From Sipunculus nudus (taxonomy: Eukaryota; Annelida; Sipuncula; Golfingiida; Sipunculidae), in NCBI GenBank assembly GCA_026874595.1, contig CM049314.1, positions 59,435,300 through 59,499,299 on the forward strand: DNA of 64,000 bases. Direction: 5' to 3'. Both the position numbers and the translations under genes were made by a program. The notes below the pieces were generated by a model, which saw only the letters and a program-made list of their open reading frames with translations, was not told the DNA's origin and ran no database searches. Of this stretch, positions 1-11,900 are shown piece after piece. The number at the start of each line of letters is the position of its first letter. The stretch's first letter is position 1.

Positions 1-1212
1 CCACAAAAAACTAGGGAACCAGGGGTCTCACGGCTCAGCTGTATTTGTCTATAAGGATATTATGAAGAAATTTTTCAGAATGAAGGTCCTGTGACCTTTA
101 CCTTTGACCTCTGGACCCTGAAAATCAAAATGTTTCCTACTAAGTGGTGGGTCATTAATAGATTAAGTTTGAAGCCAATCTGTCCAGCCAATGCAGAATT
201 ATCATCCATAAACTAATTTGTAAATGGATGGGCCCTGTGACCTTAGACCTTTGACCCTATGACCCCAAATCGAAAAGAATCTTCCCCTGTTGGCAGGTGA
301 GTAATATCTTGACAATGGAAGGTTTGTGATGAAAAATTTGGCATGAAATGCATACACATTCCTTTTAAAGAAATGGATCCTGTGACCTTGACCTTTGGAC
401 ACCAAAATCGACAGGGGATTTACTTACATTGTGAGCCATATATAAGTTAAGTTTGAAACCAACATGACAAACTAAACTGGAGTTATCATCTGGAAACTAA
501 CTTGTAAACAGATGGCCCTTGTGACCTTGACCTTTGACCTTGTGACCCCAAATTCAATTATGTTGTCCCCATACTTGGCAAGTCAGCTAAATGTGCAAGA
601 TGGAAGGTTTGGGATGAAAAGCTTGGCTTAAAATATGTTCAGCCATAATCTTTTTAAATAAGTGAGTCTTGTGACCCTGACCTTTGACCTCATGACCCAA
701 TAATCATATAGGTATATAGGGCATCCACTTGTGATCAATAAACATACCAGGTTTTGGGACACAAGATGGAATCACAGCTGAGAAACTGACATGATTGTTG
801 TCATTTTATAGTAAAAATACTGAAAAATTTTCTTAAAAATAATAAAAAAAACAGGTGGCTCCACCACTTTTCGGGAAGACAAAACTAGTCCTGTTCAATA
901 ATCAAGGCAAGTTTCATGACAATCCATGCATTAATTATTAAGTTATTGGAGGTTTTGTATCAAATTTTTTATTATTCTGGGGGGTACTTACTAGTCCCAT
1001 TGCTCGGAAGATATAGGTTGCAGTGACCTCATTTAAAGTACCGGTATCCAAAGAGATTTTTTATGGACCTTTATAGGTTTTCAGTTACAAACTTCTAGGT
1101 TCAGCGGTTACAATGTGTGCCCTGCTAACGGACGACCAGACCGCTAGAGGGAAGACGGACAAAGCGCCATACCTATACCTAAGATGACTTACAGTCAGCT
1201 GAGCTAAAAAAC
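1..1212 (+). mobile_element. Right part of a tandem-repeat-bearing interspersed element (copy 1)
   Basis: The left edge of the window lies inside this element. Five diverged units of about 145 bp begin near 91, 237, 382, 521 and 671, each with a run of TGACC/TGACCT half-sites. They are followed at about 840-1120 by one unit of the ~332 bp repeat that fills 62-64 kb (shared landmarks: GGTGGCTCCACC, 'attctggggg', 'ctaggt', 'gtgccctg'). The element ends at about 1212 with a segment (GTCAGCTGAGCTAAAAAA) that is the reverse complement of the start of the copy at 45,652. No protein is encoded; the small open frames here are not supported as genes. The family is unnamed here; it behaves like a non-autonomous element carrying satellite units. 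Confidence 0.6.
85..700 (+). repeat. ~145 bp tandem repeat with TGACCTTTGACCT motifs
   Basis: Five units with spacings of 146, 145, 139 and 150 bp. Units 4 and 5 contain TGACCTTTGACCT at 528-540 and 678-690, which is the reverse complement of AGGTCAAAGGTCA, the DR1 consensus for RXR heterodimers and HNF4. Other units carry one-base variants. Confidence 0.75.
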
Positions 1213-1581
1213 CTTTTTGAGTGCAGCATTTCAGAAATATCTCGGATTCATGGGGACAATTGTTGCCTATGAGTACTCCATGCAGCCATATCAAATAACC
1301 AAACGGTAAGGCTGCCATAGCAAAAATATTGATTTTCATTTACAAATATTTGACAGAACATTGAACCAATATAGGAAATAGTGCTTACAAATTTGAGACA
1401 TCATTTGGCAAAAACTTTTAAGATAGGGCTGTGATTTTTCTGAAAATTGGTCCCTTTAAGATTATCTGACAATAAATATGGCCAAAGGGCTTCCATTCGT
1501 AGGAACTTGTGACTGCAGGGCCCTAACTGAAGACCTTGATGGTCTCATAACTCCAATTTGACCTATCATGTCAAATATTAA

Positions 1582-1585
<4 letters not shown>

Positions 1586-1650
<65 letters not shown>
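1586..1650. repeat. (TA)n microsatellite
   Basis: About 65 bp of uninterrupted TA dinucleotides. Confidence 0.95.
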
Positions 1651-1653
<3 letters not shown>

Positions 1654-2885
1654 TCATAAAATGTTTAAAGTGAATTTAAAAGAAAATAATTTTCAAATAT
1701 TAAATCATTTGAAAATGCCACAACATGATCCTCCAGAGGTATGAAGGTAACAATGTCCCTTTTCATTTTTTGAAACTGACTTTAATTTTTTTTGTCTTGC
1801 TAGAGTGCTCAAAAGTTGTTAATATGGAAAAAAGTTCTTATATTTACATTGCTTATAAGTTTTTCTTTCAGCCAAAGTAAACATTAAACACTGTTGGCAA
1901 TTGCTGATTTTACAGCCACTGTCCAATTTTGTTGAATGCTTTGAAAACTAACCAATTTTTGGTTAAAAACTGTAAAACTGAAAACTGAAGAGATGTTTAC
2001 TGTACTCAGTTAAAACATTTCAACTAGTCAAAAATTTTGTACTGTTGGAGTACCTCACACAAAAGCTGCTAAATTAAGCTTTAATTTGGTAATACGCCCT
2101 TCTACATATAATTTCCATATACTGTAAACACCACTTAATTGACAATTTAAACATAAACAGATTATATGTTTCATAACAATCCATAAGCCATTCATAGATA
2201 TGAATTTAATCTGAATGTGACATCAGAAGGTCAATAACACTCTTACAAAGGTTATGAGCGCTTTGTTTAACTTTAATGGGCTAGATCCTCTGATTTTTAT
2301 TTCATTAAGGTTTCTTCTGACAAGTTCAATTTTATTACAAGAGAAAAGCCTAATGATTTGGGACTTTATTTTATTAAGGATCAGATGTTTTCATTAGGTA
2401 CTATTTTGGTTCCCAGAGCGAAATAAAAGCTGGTTCAATTTACAGGTCAAAAGTGTATTTTTTGTCCACCTTGAATGATTTCTTTTTATATGTAGTAGTG
2501 CAATTTCACCATCATATCATTCATATCATATTCATCATATCATTTTTAAAGTGCAAATTAGGTGGCTAACAGTTATGGCGCATATGGGATATTCATATGA
2601 CTGCTTTCATGTTAAATTTGTTTCAACTGAGTAACCTACTTTCTGAGCCTATGAGCATCTTTAGACCACTTTCTCTGTCCTATGAACAGTATATTTGATA
2701 ATCTGTAATGTTTAAATATATTTTGTTATCAGGATAAATCTTCCTGTATTAGTAATTGAGAAGTCTTAATATTTTACCTATAATCCTAAATGTTATACAA
2801 GCATATTTCTAGAACATTTAAAATCCCTATATAGAGAGCAGATGTACTTTCAGTGAAATATATTCTTTTGTTGACTTATGTGTAG
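1651..2885. other. AT-rich stretch without a supported gene
   Basis: No long open frame and no recognised repeat. One exon-like fragment ends near 1738 (ccacaacatgatcctccagag followed by gtatga), but no convincing acceptor precedes it. A run of 'atcat' words lies at 2510-2550. Confidence 0.5.
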
Positions 2886-2897
2886 CCTCCAGATAAG
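2886..2897 (+). CDS. Candidate 12 bp micro-exon
   Basis: CCTCCAGATAAG is bounded by tgtag and gtaaac, a possible acceptor and donor. It would encode Pro-Pro-Asp-Lys in phase 0, directly compatible with the exon at 2998. A similar CCTCCAGAG followed by a GT occurs at 1730-1738. A 12 bp match between splice-like dinucleotides is weak evidence and may be chance. Confidence 0.15.
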
Positions 2898-2997
2898 GTA
2901 AACTAATGTTAATGTTAAATAAAGCACTACTAAGCATCACTGTTGAAAGTTTATCTTTTAAACTTATTTAAATTAATAATCAATTTGTTTTTCCAGG

Positions 2998-3071
2998 TCA
3001 AACAGGAGGGGACTGAAAAGAATTTAGAGTGTGACAAGGATGTAAAATTCATACCAGCCTTCATTCCCTAA
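2998..3071 (+). CDS. Candidate terminal coding exon, unknown protein
   Basis: A pyrimidine-rich acceptor (tttgtttttccag) precedes an open frame of about 24 codons that begins Val-Lys-Gln-Glu-Gly, is rich in Lys and Glu, and ends in TAA after Phe-Ile-Pro. AATAAA follows at 3154-3159, about 85 bp downstream, as expected for a last exon. No family is recognised and upstream exons would lie mostly outside the window. Splice consensus, phase and poly(A) signal support it; the short length leaves real doubt. Confidence 0.3.
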
Positions 3072-3289
3072 AATGACAACACTCTCAAATCTGAATGAAC
3101 CAGGGAGTTTTAAAAATCTTATGAAAATATTTATTTTCAGTTACAAATGTGTAAATAAACATTCATATTGGTTATTGTGTTTTCATACTTTTATGTTTCA
3201 TGTGTTTGCATCTGTATGACTGTATGAAGTTGAAGACCCCCAGTGTGACTGCAGGCCCGCTTGGTTTTCAAGGAATCGCACAGGGCAGG

Positions 3290-3745
3290 GAGCTCACACA
3301 CACACACACACCCTTAATTTCTATCATCTACCTTAATTCCTTGTGGAATAGAGAAAAGAGTAAACACCTTTCAAAACAGAACATAAAACAGACAATAATT
3401 GAGCTACTGACAAACACCACAAAAGGTGCATACACTGGACTTATAAATATGCAAGTTATTATATCTGGAACATATATGGCACTTGTAAGGTGCATATATA
3501 TGTCAGTTATATGTCAGTTATATCGAACATATATTGGACTGCCTTATAAGTGACATTATGTCACATATATATCACATATATGGCTCCCTGCTCATTTGCA
3601 TATAAAATCCATATAACTGCCATATTTGTGAAATATATGGGAGTTAAAATTGAGTGGAGATATAAGGGACTTTTAAGGCACATATTTGCCTTTATACTTT
3701 CACATATATGGCACTTATAATACAATTTTTAGGTAAGGGACAGTA
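3290..3745. repeat. AT-rich block of imperfect 'catatatggcacttataa' repeats
   Basis: A short (CA)n run at 3298-3311 is followed by several degenerate, partly inverted copies of 'catatatggcacttataa' between 3430 and 3720. This may be a decayed inverted-repeat element. The open frames at 3200-3553 and 3781-4020 overlap it or follow it and show no recognisable domain. Confidence 0.35.
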
Positions 3746-4140
3746 TGTCAAATTTTGGATTTTGACTAAAATCAGCTAAAATGAAAAGAAAATGCAGGAT
3801 TATTTGGCTCTTTGTTATCCACATGATCCTGTTCAGACTTGGAAGATGGGATATACTTCAAATGGATTTTAACAGGACAGATTTGAACACTGACAGGTTG
3901 TCAAAACAGATGGGTGTCATGGGTGTGGCCAAGATATATACCAGTAACATTTTATGCCGACAGCCCTTGCTATTTGCTAGGATAGTTTGTACCTGGTTTA
4001 ACAAACACCTGAAATCATAAAATATGTGACTGGTAACATTTGGATTTACATAAAATAAATCATTAGAGTGCCATACATTTAATTTTACTTAATTCAAGAT
4101 TCAGTTAACACAGAGAGTTAGCTCCTATAGGTGAACTGCC

Positions 4141-4900
4141 ATCTGCAGGTGGAAATCAAAGAGTAAAATGTATATGATGAAAGCTATCAAAGACGTATAA
4201 ACATGTAAAATTTTAGGCAGATAAGTCAAACCACTACTGAGATATGAGTGATTTTATCCAATGACAGACAAGCAAACGCTGTGCACAAACGGTTGCAGGA
4301 GGCGTGACCAGTTTTGCCATAAAGAGCTATGTGAGATCTATACACGTGCAAAATTTTGACCAAATCAGTCAAATGGTTCGTGAGATATGAGCTTGGATGT
4401 CTGCAGCGTAAATGTAAATGTAGGTGGCGATACCTGTCATAAAATCGAGAAAGCTGTCCAGGATGTATAAACCTGCATATTTTTAGGTTAATAAGTCAAA
4501 CCACTGCCGAGATATGAGTGATTTTATCCCAAAGCAGATGATCAGATGGACGCTGTGCAAAAATGGTTGCAGGTGGCGCCACCAGTTTTGCATATGATGA
4601 ACTATGTGAGATCTATACACATACAAAATTTTGGCTAAATCAGTTAGATGGTTCCTGAGATATGAGCTTGGATGTCTGCAGCGTTACTGTGAATGTAGGT
4701 GGCGCCACTTGTCATAAAATTTAGAAAGCTTTCCAGGATGTATACACATGCAAAATTTCAGGTGGATAAGTCAACCAATGCAGAGATATGATGCTAACTC
4801 CTTCCCTTTTTGAGATAGCTACGATGCACAACGGACGACGGAAGAAGGACAACGCCACACAGATTGCTTTGTTGCATAAGCTCACAGATTCGCTAAAAAT
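4141..4900 (+). repeat. ~290 bp tandem repeat with GGTGGCGCCACC core
   Basis: Landmarks recur about every 290 bp: 'gagatatgagtgattttatcc' at 4240 and 4510, 'gatatgagcttggatgtctgcagcg' at 4384 and 4660, and 'gtaggtggcg' at 4421 and 4694. The palindrome GGTGGCGCCACC is perfect at 4573-4584. The array ends with 'acggacgacggaagaaggac' and 'ttgcataagctcacag' (4832-4890), a terminus that recurs at 5460-5500. Confidence 0.75.
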
Positions 4901-4963
4901 GCAAACTAAGTTTTTTCAAACAGTTAAAATATATAGTTCCAATACTTCTAATCTGGGCATTCT

Positions 4964-5022
4964 GCATCTAGACTGTCTAGACGCTGTGTCTAGATGTCTA
5001 GACACATTGTCTAGACACAGAC
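4964..5022. repeat. Cluster of TGTCTAGACA palindromes
   Basis: Five TCTAGA hexamers fall in under 60 bp, several inside the 10 bp palindrome TGTCTAGACA. The segment could fold into alternative small hairpins. No element boundary was found. Confidence 0.6.
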
Positions 5023-5327
5023 AGAGCCAGGTCAGCTGCCATGGTGATGTCTGGACCCAAACTGGTTATACTGAGTGACCTCTTGACTTGGCTGCTGAAA
5101 CTCAGCATGTTATCAAATCTGTTTTCAAACACAGAAAGTCTTTTTAAATTGGCTACACTACTTTTCTTAAAGCTGCAATTACCCAATCTTTTCTTATAAA
5201 ACTGGCAGAACCCTACCATAGAATAATTCTTGTAAAGTTTAAACCAATCAGCTTAACAGTTTCATCATAAAACAGTGTATAAGCTAGAAGAGTCTAAAAT
5301 TACATTTTCGCTTGTAAAAAACAGATA

Positions 5328-5505
5328 AATGTAGGTGGAGCCACCAATATCTCAAATATGGATTTGACATATGTGACAAGGATTGGCATAAAATTTGGTG
5401 ATGATAGCTCTAGCTGTTTTTGAGTTAGCTATTATTAACGTAAAGACGACGCACGATGCAACGACGGACGACGCCGCACCATCGCATAAGCTCACAGGTT
5501 GGCAA
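5328..5505 (+). repeat. Solo truncated unit of the 4.1 kb repeat family
   Basis: Starts at 'gtaggtggagccacc' (5331) and runs to 'acgacggacgacgccgcacc' and 'atcgcataagctcacagg' near 5500, the same terminal sequence as the array ending at 4890. Confidence 0.65.
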
Positions 5506-6953
5506 AAAATTAATTCAGAATATACTGCATTCAGTAAATTTTTAATTTGTGTGAAAATATCAGAAGATGAAGAAGAAACAGAGATGAGACCATGTGCAGG
5601 TTGTACTTACATGTCAGTCATGTGATCAATATGTCTTGAAAATTAAGTAATTGTTGGTGAAGTGGTTCATGAGACAAAAGGCAGGGGATATCAAAGCACA
5701 TAGAGTGGTGTACCTCGGGTTATAATCAAATGTTTATGAGTATGTCTGTAAGAGGTGTTGAAGAAAGCAGTTGGGGTTTTAAGATATTTGCTAACAGAAT
5801 GGGGAGGGACAGATAGATAGTTGTTGACCATTTCAGTAATCCTTAGTCTTCTGGAGGGGGAACAAATAATAACCACATAACTAAACATTTTGCATTATTC
5901 AACTGTCTGTAAAATGTTGTCTTGGTTAAAATGTTTTATGTAAAAGTATCTGTTTGTCAAAAGGTATAACATGAGCTCTGTTTGCTGGAGAGGCCATTTT
6001 TTGGATACAGATATATGGTGATCCAATTTTCATTGTAGAGGTAGATCCATGCCAAAGGTGCATATATGCTACCCAGCTATAGTATGGCTCACTTAAGGGA
6101 ACTGTTTTTAGTTTTATTGTAGAGGATATGGTGTAAAGGCCTGAAACCTGTACACAAAGAATTTTTACCAAGTTTCCAGGAATATTTGAATAATCAGAAT
6201 TTTCATCAGCCTACCACCAAGGCCTGGCATCTATACATACTGAGGGACACTCTACAAAAGCTGCTTGCTACAGCCCCAGTAATTTTTATTTAGCTGAACT
6301 CTGTTTTCTTTTTATTTTATTTACTAATAATTAGGAATGGCATGACTGATTTGAAAGTTTAGCTTAGGATTAACTCTATGCTTTGTTGATTAGAAATTTA
6401 CAACAGGTATATCAATATGGGAAAGTTTTAAATAAGCTAGAGAGACATCAGGGAAGAAACATTTTTAATAAATAAGCAATTTTGGAGTCTGCATCTACAG
6501 AATATATAACAGGAATATTTTAAGTGAAAGCTGAGCTAGAAAATTCCCAAAATGGGCTAATATGATTAAAAGCAACGTTCAAGTCTCACTGCAAAAATTT
6601 TGTTTAAGCACTAGAACAGGCCCTTGAATAGATTTTCTTGGCATTTGTCCCCACCCAACCAAGATAGTGGCCAATGTAATAACTGCAGTACACAGAACAT
6701 TGTGTTCACTTTTACTGCCAGCAATAGATTATGTAACTCATATGCAAAGGGAGGGGAGCTGTGCATTGTAATAAAGACAATGATATTGATTCGAAATATA
6801 TTACTTGTTTACTGATAGACACGTACACTTACTTAAAGACTTACAAATATATTTGAAACATTATATTGTCCTCATATTACAAATGACCTTGTAAATGTGC
6901 CTCTGGAAATAATGGACATTATTTATTAGTTTCCAAGTTCTTGAAATACTTAC
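5506..6953. other. AT-rich sequence without a supported gene
   Basis: The minus-strand open frame at 5926-6171 begins after an acceptor-like 'tgtgtacag', but no domain is recognised. Nothing else stands out. Confidence 0.4.
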
Positions 6954-7033
6954 CTTATCATTTTTCATCTCTTCAATGGTACCCTCAGAAATGTTGCGGC
7001 TGCTTAGAAATGTGGCTATATCATCCATGTTTG
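6954..7033 (-). CDS. Candidate coding exon of a SAM-domain-like protein
   Basis: Read on the minus strand, a strong acceptor (tctcttttccag) is followed by CAAAC and an open frame starting MDDIATFLSSRNISEG, and the exon ends in AAG before a perfect donor, gtaagta. The peptide (25 residues from the internal Met, ending IEEMKNDK) has the look of helix 1 and the start of helix 2 of a SAM domain: hydrophobic spacing I..FL..R.I....I..M...K. SAM domains mediate protein-protein or RNA contacts. Joining this exon to the minus-strand exon ending at 17,928 keeps the frame open, giving a start Met at 17,949. The rest of the domain would lie further left and was not found. The splice sites are seen; the family call is inference from a short peptide. 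Confidence 0.45.
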
Positions 7034-7936
7034 CTGGAAAAGAGACACTCCAATAATCACAGAATGAATAAAGTATTCATGCAAACATTCAATTTCATTT
7101 GCAGCACAGTTTTAACGATTTACATTTTAGGGATAAAAATAAAAGGAATGCACTATGACTTTCCAATGTTTTTGTATTACTGATACATATTTGAATCTAG
7201 GGGCTAATTCACAGGAATAATTCTTATCTTCAGTTCTTCTTTGAAAGCAATTTTTTATTAAATTTGAACACTAGTTCTTAGCATTAAAAAAAGGGGTTTC
7301 ACCTCCAGTCTTAATTAAATGGATCTGTTTCCATGGCATACATGTACATTAAATTTCCCTGTTAAGATGTAAGAGCTGATTTTGGTCTGTAGCTCACTTG
7401 GAATGTTTTATCACCTGCTCACATCAGTGTTCAAGCATAAAAAAATACTTAGATTAAATAAATATATAATGGAAATACCTAATCATCAAAGATTTCCATT
7501 TAAATAAGTTAAGTCATACTTTCAGTATTAAAAGCTTGTACAGTGCTACATCCATTGGACCACTGGCCAATGAGATACTGTCGTTTAAGGTGCAGGACCC
7601 TATGCATATACCCACTGGGGTGTATCCCAGTAGCATATATTTTATGAGAAATAGATAACTATTGATTGGTGATTTACTGATAATATATCAATATAGATGG
7701 GTGTAAATGTATTTACTTTTACATTTATGCCAGAAAATCAATCATGGTAAACCTCCTTGTCACACTTTATTAAGATTATGGACAGGGAAATTAATCTGGA
7801 TAAGAAAAGCAGCCTAAACAAAAGGGACATACCTGTTAATACTGTGTTTAATTTGAAGTAAAGATTACATCAATTTCCCACATCCCAGTATATCATTATA
7901 TTACAATTATTGTTACAACTACAGAAATAAACAATA
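7034..7936. other. AT-rich intron-like sequence
   Basis: No open frame or repeat of note was found. If the gene model with exons at 6954-7033 and 17,928 is right, this is intron. Confidence 0.4.
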
Positions 7937-7938
7937 TA

Positions 7939-8116
7939 CAGTGGAACCCCGCCTTGCTACCACCCCACAAATGCGACCACCCCCACAAATATGACCACTT
8001 TTCTTGGTCCCAAATATACGATCCAGGTAACTTAAGAGTTTCACAAATATGACCACCCCCAAATTACGACCTCTTTGGTCAGTCCCTAAGGTGGTCGTAA
8101 TTATGGGGTTCCACTG
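7939..8116. mobile_element. Tc1/mariner-like MITE, 178 bp
   Basis: The ends are a perfect 12 bp inverted repeat, CAGTGGAACCCC and GGGGTTCCACTG, flanked by TA on both sides (7937-7938 and 8117-8118), the target duplication of Tc1/mariner elements. The interior is made of 'gaccacccccacaaatatgacc' words and has no coding capacity. The CAGTGGAACCCC terminus is common in small mariner-type elements of animals. Confidence 0.9.
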
Positions 8117-8164
8117 TATATGATACAGAATGAAATAAGATAAATGATCTACTTAGTTTCCACA

Positions 8165-8200
8165 TGTAACGGGGTCGGAAATAAGCGTTCGGGAGATGTT

Positions 8201-8239
<39 letters not shown>

Positions 8240-8861
8240 ACCAAGAAAAAAAAGACGTCCAGTGGTGGTGTATACGTTTACTACAAGATAGACAAAATAG
8301 AGATATGGCGTGCTGCCACAACCAACAGTATGAGCGGAATCCTGCTTTATAACACATGTTAACATACATAAAGACATACGGAGATATACGATAAGAAAAC
8401 ACTCGCATGCATGTATTTCATGCATGAGAGTAAAAATGAAGACGGGTTCAGAGAGAGTAAAAATTACGTTTGCTCGAGAGCAAAACGGAAACCATGATTA
8501 AGCTCGAGTGAAAACTTCGTCAATATTACAAGGTAAGTTAAAGCATATATTCAGAGACTATTTAGAGACGAGAGTTATAAAGGTGGTAATAAAATAAGAA
8601 ACCTTTAACAATATGAAAAGTGGTAACTCACCTACAAGATAGACAAAATAGAGATATGGCGTGCTGTCACAACCAACAGTATGAGCGGAATGCCGTCTCC
8701 ACGGCAAGAATTCCCGCTATTACCTGCTCTTTTGTTATGTAAAACGACCAAATCTTAAGGGGGAACTATGGTCTGGATTGAGCAAAAAAAATATAAAGCA
8801 ACTCCCTGAGGGAGAACACAGGAAAGAACCAGACGAGTTTAAGATAGACCCGTTATATACA
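8165..8861 (-). repeat. 3' LTR of gypsy element 1
   Basis: About 697 bp, TG...CA in plus orientation (TGTAACGGGGTC to GACCCGTTATATACA), almost identical to 15,424-16,113. It contains a (TC)n tract at 8202-8239 and an internal direct repeat of about 60 bp (8282-8341 and 8634-8693). Open frames here are shadows of the (TC)n tract. Confidence 0.93.
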
Positions 8862-8872
8862 CCCCCCTCTTA
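8862..8872 (-). promoter_or_regulatory. Polypurine tract of gypsy element 1
   Basis: On the minus strand AAGAGGGGGG lies directly upstream of the 3' LTR start TGTATATAACGGG, the position and composition expected for the plus-strand DNA primer. Confidence 0.8.
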
Positions 8873-8987
8873 AGAAAATGGCGACCCGACATCTAAAACG
8901 AAACAAGATGGCTATGATACGATAGAATAAAGCAACCAATCATTATATATCAGCACGTGCACACAGCGAAGTATGTCTTTACCTAAC

Positions 8988-11900
8988 TTAATCTATGACA
9001 TAATCGCCAGAACGAAGATAGGCAGGTAACCTTTTCTGACGTGTTGACCTTCTTAATGGTCTAGGAGGCGATTCTATATTCACTGAAAGGGAAGGAGCAT
9101 TATCAGGTGGAGGTACATATACAGGAGACTGGACCCAAGGGCCCTCGTTATCACACACCATGGAGGTAACAGACTCGTCATCCGAAATAACAGATTCAGC
9201 TGCAGATAGTATAGGTACATCATCTTGAATGTTAGTAAAAGTTGGTTCTGAAATAGAAAGATGATCATTAATGGTATCATCATTAGACATGGAATGCTCA
9301 GAATCAATCACCATGATAATAGCATCGGAATCATTTTCACTATCATACGATAAATCACTGGAATTCTGAGAGTCCGGTACATTTCTCTGTACATTAGCGG
9401 TTGGCGGATCAGGAATGTAATCAATTGGCAGGAGAAGATTACGATGTAGTGTACGACTGAGCGAGGGATTGTCAATAGGAGAGACAACATAAACGGGTAT
9501 CCCTGCTTTTGGTTGCATTTTAACAACATAAACCTGTTCTCCCCACTTATTCGCCAATTTGTGTTTTCCTGTAAAGGCTACATTACGAACTAACACGCGA
9601 TCACCGATGTCAATTTCTTATGACGGTGTTTTGAAGCGGCGGAAGTGCGTTGGGCAATATCGTATGCCGTCGATAACTGATTTTTCAAATCAGAAACGTA
9701 AGTTCAGTATGCTTGTTGGTCAGTTGGACTGTCAGTTCCCAAAATTAAATCAATTGGGAGTTGAGGATGACGCCCAAACATTAAGAAAAACGGTGAATAC
9801 CCGGTAGACTCGTTTTTGCTACAATTGTATGCATGAGTAAGTGGGCCAACGTGTTCTTTCCAGTTTCTCTTTTGTTCATCCTCCAGGGTACCCAACATAC
9901 TTAAAAGTGTACGGTTAAAGCGTTCAACTGGGTTACCCTGGGCATGGTAAGGAGTCGTACGAGATTTCTTTATACCACAGAGGCGACAAAGTTCCCGTAT
10001 CAATTGAGACTCGAACTGTCTACCTTGGTCACTATGGATTCTACTAGGAAATCCATAGTGGTTTACAAAGGTATTCAGGAGCATCTTAGCAGTTTGTTTA
10101 GCCTTAGTACTTCGACAGGGCATCGCCATTGCGTATCGAGTAAAATGGTCCGTCATTACGAGGACATTTTCTACCCCACCCCTAGAGGGCTCTATACTAA
10201 GAAAATCAATACAAAGTAGCTCCATCGGTCCATTGGAGGATAGGGAAACTAAAGGAGCAGTATCGGGCGGTGATTTTCGCCGTATACATCGAGGACATTC
10301 CCTGACATACTTTTCTATATCACGTGTCATCTTTGGCCAGAAAAACCTGTCTTGAGCAAGTTGTAATGTACGATTGCGACCAAGATGGCCGACGTCATCA
10401 TGAATACCTGACATGGCAGTTTGTCGACATTGTGAAGGAACTACTAGCTGGAATTGTTCTTTCCCATCACACAGGCGACGACGGTAGAGAATCCCGTCCT
10501 TCAGAATAAGTGAATCTAAATACCTGAAAAGATATATCTGATCTGGCATTAAAGTGGGTTTACTTATTCGGGTACCATCCTTTAGGTACAGAATGAAGGG
10601 TTTCAACAGGTCATCCTGCCGCTGTGCAGAGCGTATATCCTGCGGGTCCTGAAACAAAGATGTAGAAGGGATGTTCATACATAAGACAGTATCAGGCATA
10701 CATGTTATGGTGGATATCAAACCTGGTGTCGCCACGTCGGGGTTACATATAGCCTTTACAACCTCAGGAGGTATATCTTGTCCTTCGCCTCTACCTTTAT
10801 CTCGAATAGCTCTAGGAATTCGCGAGAGCGCGTCAGCATCGATGTTATGCTTTCCTGAGCGATATTGTATGCTAAACTCATAATTTGCAAGTTCGGCAAT
10901 CCATCGTTGTCCTGTGGCATCAAGCTTTGCTGTGGAGAGAACATAAGTAAGGGGATTATTATCTGTAAAAACAGTGAAACGGGAGCCGTAAAGATAGTCT
11001 TTGAATTTATCTGTAATGCTCCACTTTAATGCTAGGAATTCCAACTTGTGCGCTGGATATCTAGACTCCGCTGGTGTTAAGCTGCGGCTTGCAAAAGCAA
11101 TAGGTTTCTTCTCCCCATTCTGTTCCTGGTACAAAATACCTGAAAGTCCACTGAAACTAGCATCAGTATGCAAAATAAAAGGACATGAAAAATCAGCAAA
11201 AGCAAGCACAGGAGCTGTGGATAAAGCATCAATCAATGAGTCAAATGCATTTTGATGATCAGATGTCCAAATAAACGATGGAGTCGCTGAATTCGTAGAT
11301 TTTACTCTTGCCTTTGATTTGCGCTGGTCTCCCTTCAGTAGATTATGGAGAGGTCTAGCCATAGCAGCAAAACCTTTTATGAACTTGCGATAAAAACCTG
11401 CAAATCCTAAAAATCTACGTACATCCTGGACACAGTTAGGTATTGGCCATTCCTTCAGAACCTGTATTTTGCTGTGATCAGTTTTAATTCCTTCTTTTGA
11501 CACCACGTGACCTAAATACTTGATTTCTTGTTGAAGGAAGTGACATTTAGATGGTTTTAACTTTAGACCTGCATCAGAAAGACGCTGAAAGACAGAATTT
11601 AAGCGGTCCAGGTGTTCATCAAAAGTACGGGACGCTACAATGATATCATCAAGATATAACCAGCATTCCTTCAGATGAAGATCCCCCATAACCTTCTGCA
11701 TCAATCGTTGGAATAAGGCAGGTGCGTTCATTAATCCAAAGGGCATGGTTTCAAATTGATAGAATCCTAATGGACCTACAGTAAAAGCTGTTTTCTCTTT
11801 GTCTTCCTCTGCAACTTCCACCTGCCAATATCCAGACTTCAAGTCTAGGGATGAAAAATACTGACTACCTATTAAAGAGTCCAATGTATCATCCATCCTG

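Noticed and set aside
6190-6215. Second hammerhead on the minus strand (CTGATGAAAATT)
   Set aside because: The core word is present but there is no GAAA with pairing stems around it.
8079-8425. Open frames over the (TC)n tract of the LTR, repeated at 15,323-15,679
   Set aside because: They lie in both LTRs, owe their length to the dinucleotide repeat and have Arg-Glu repeats only.
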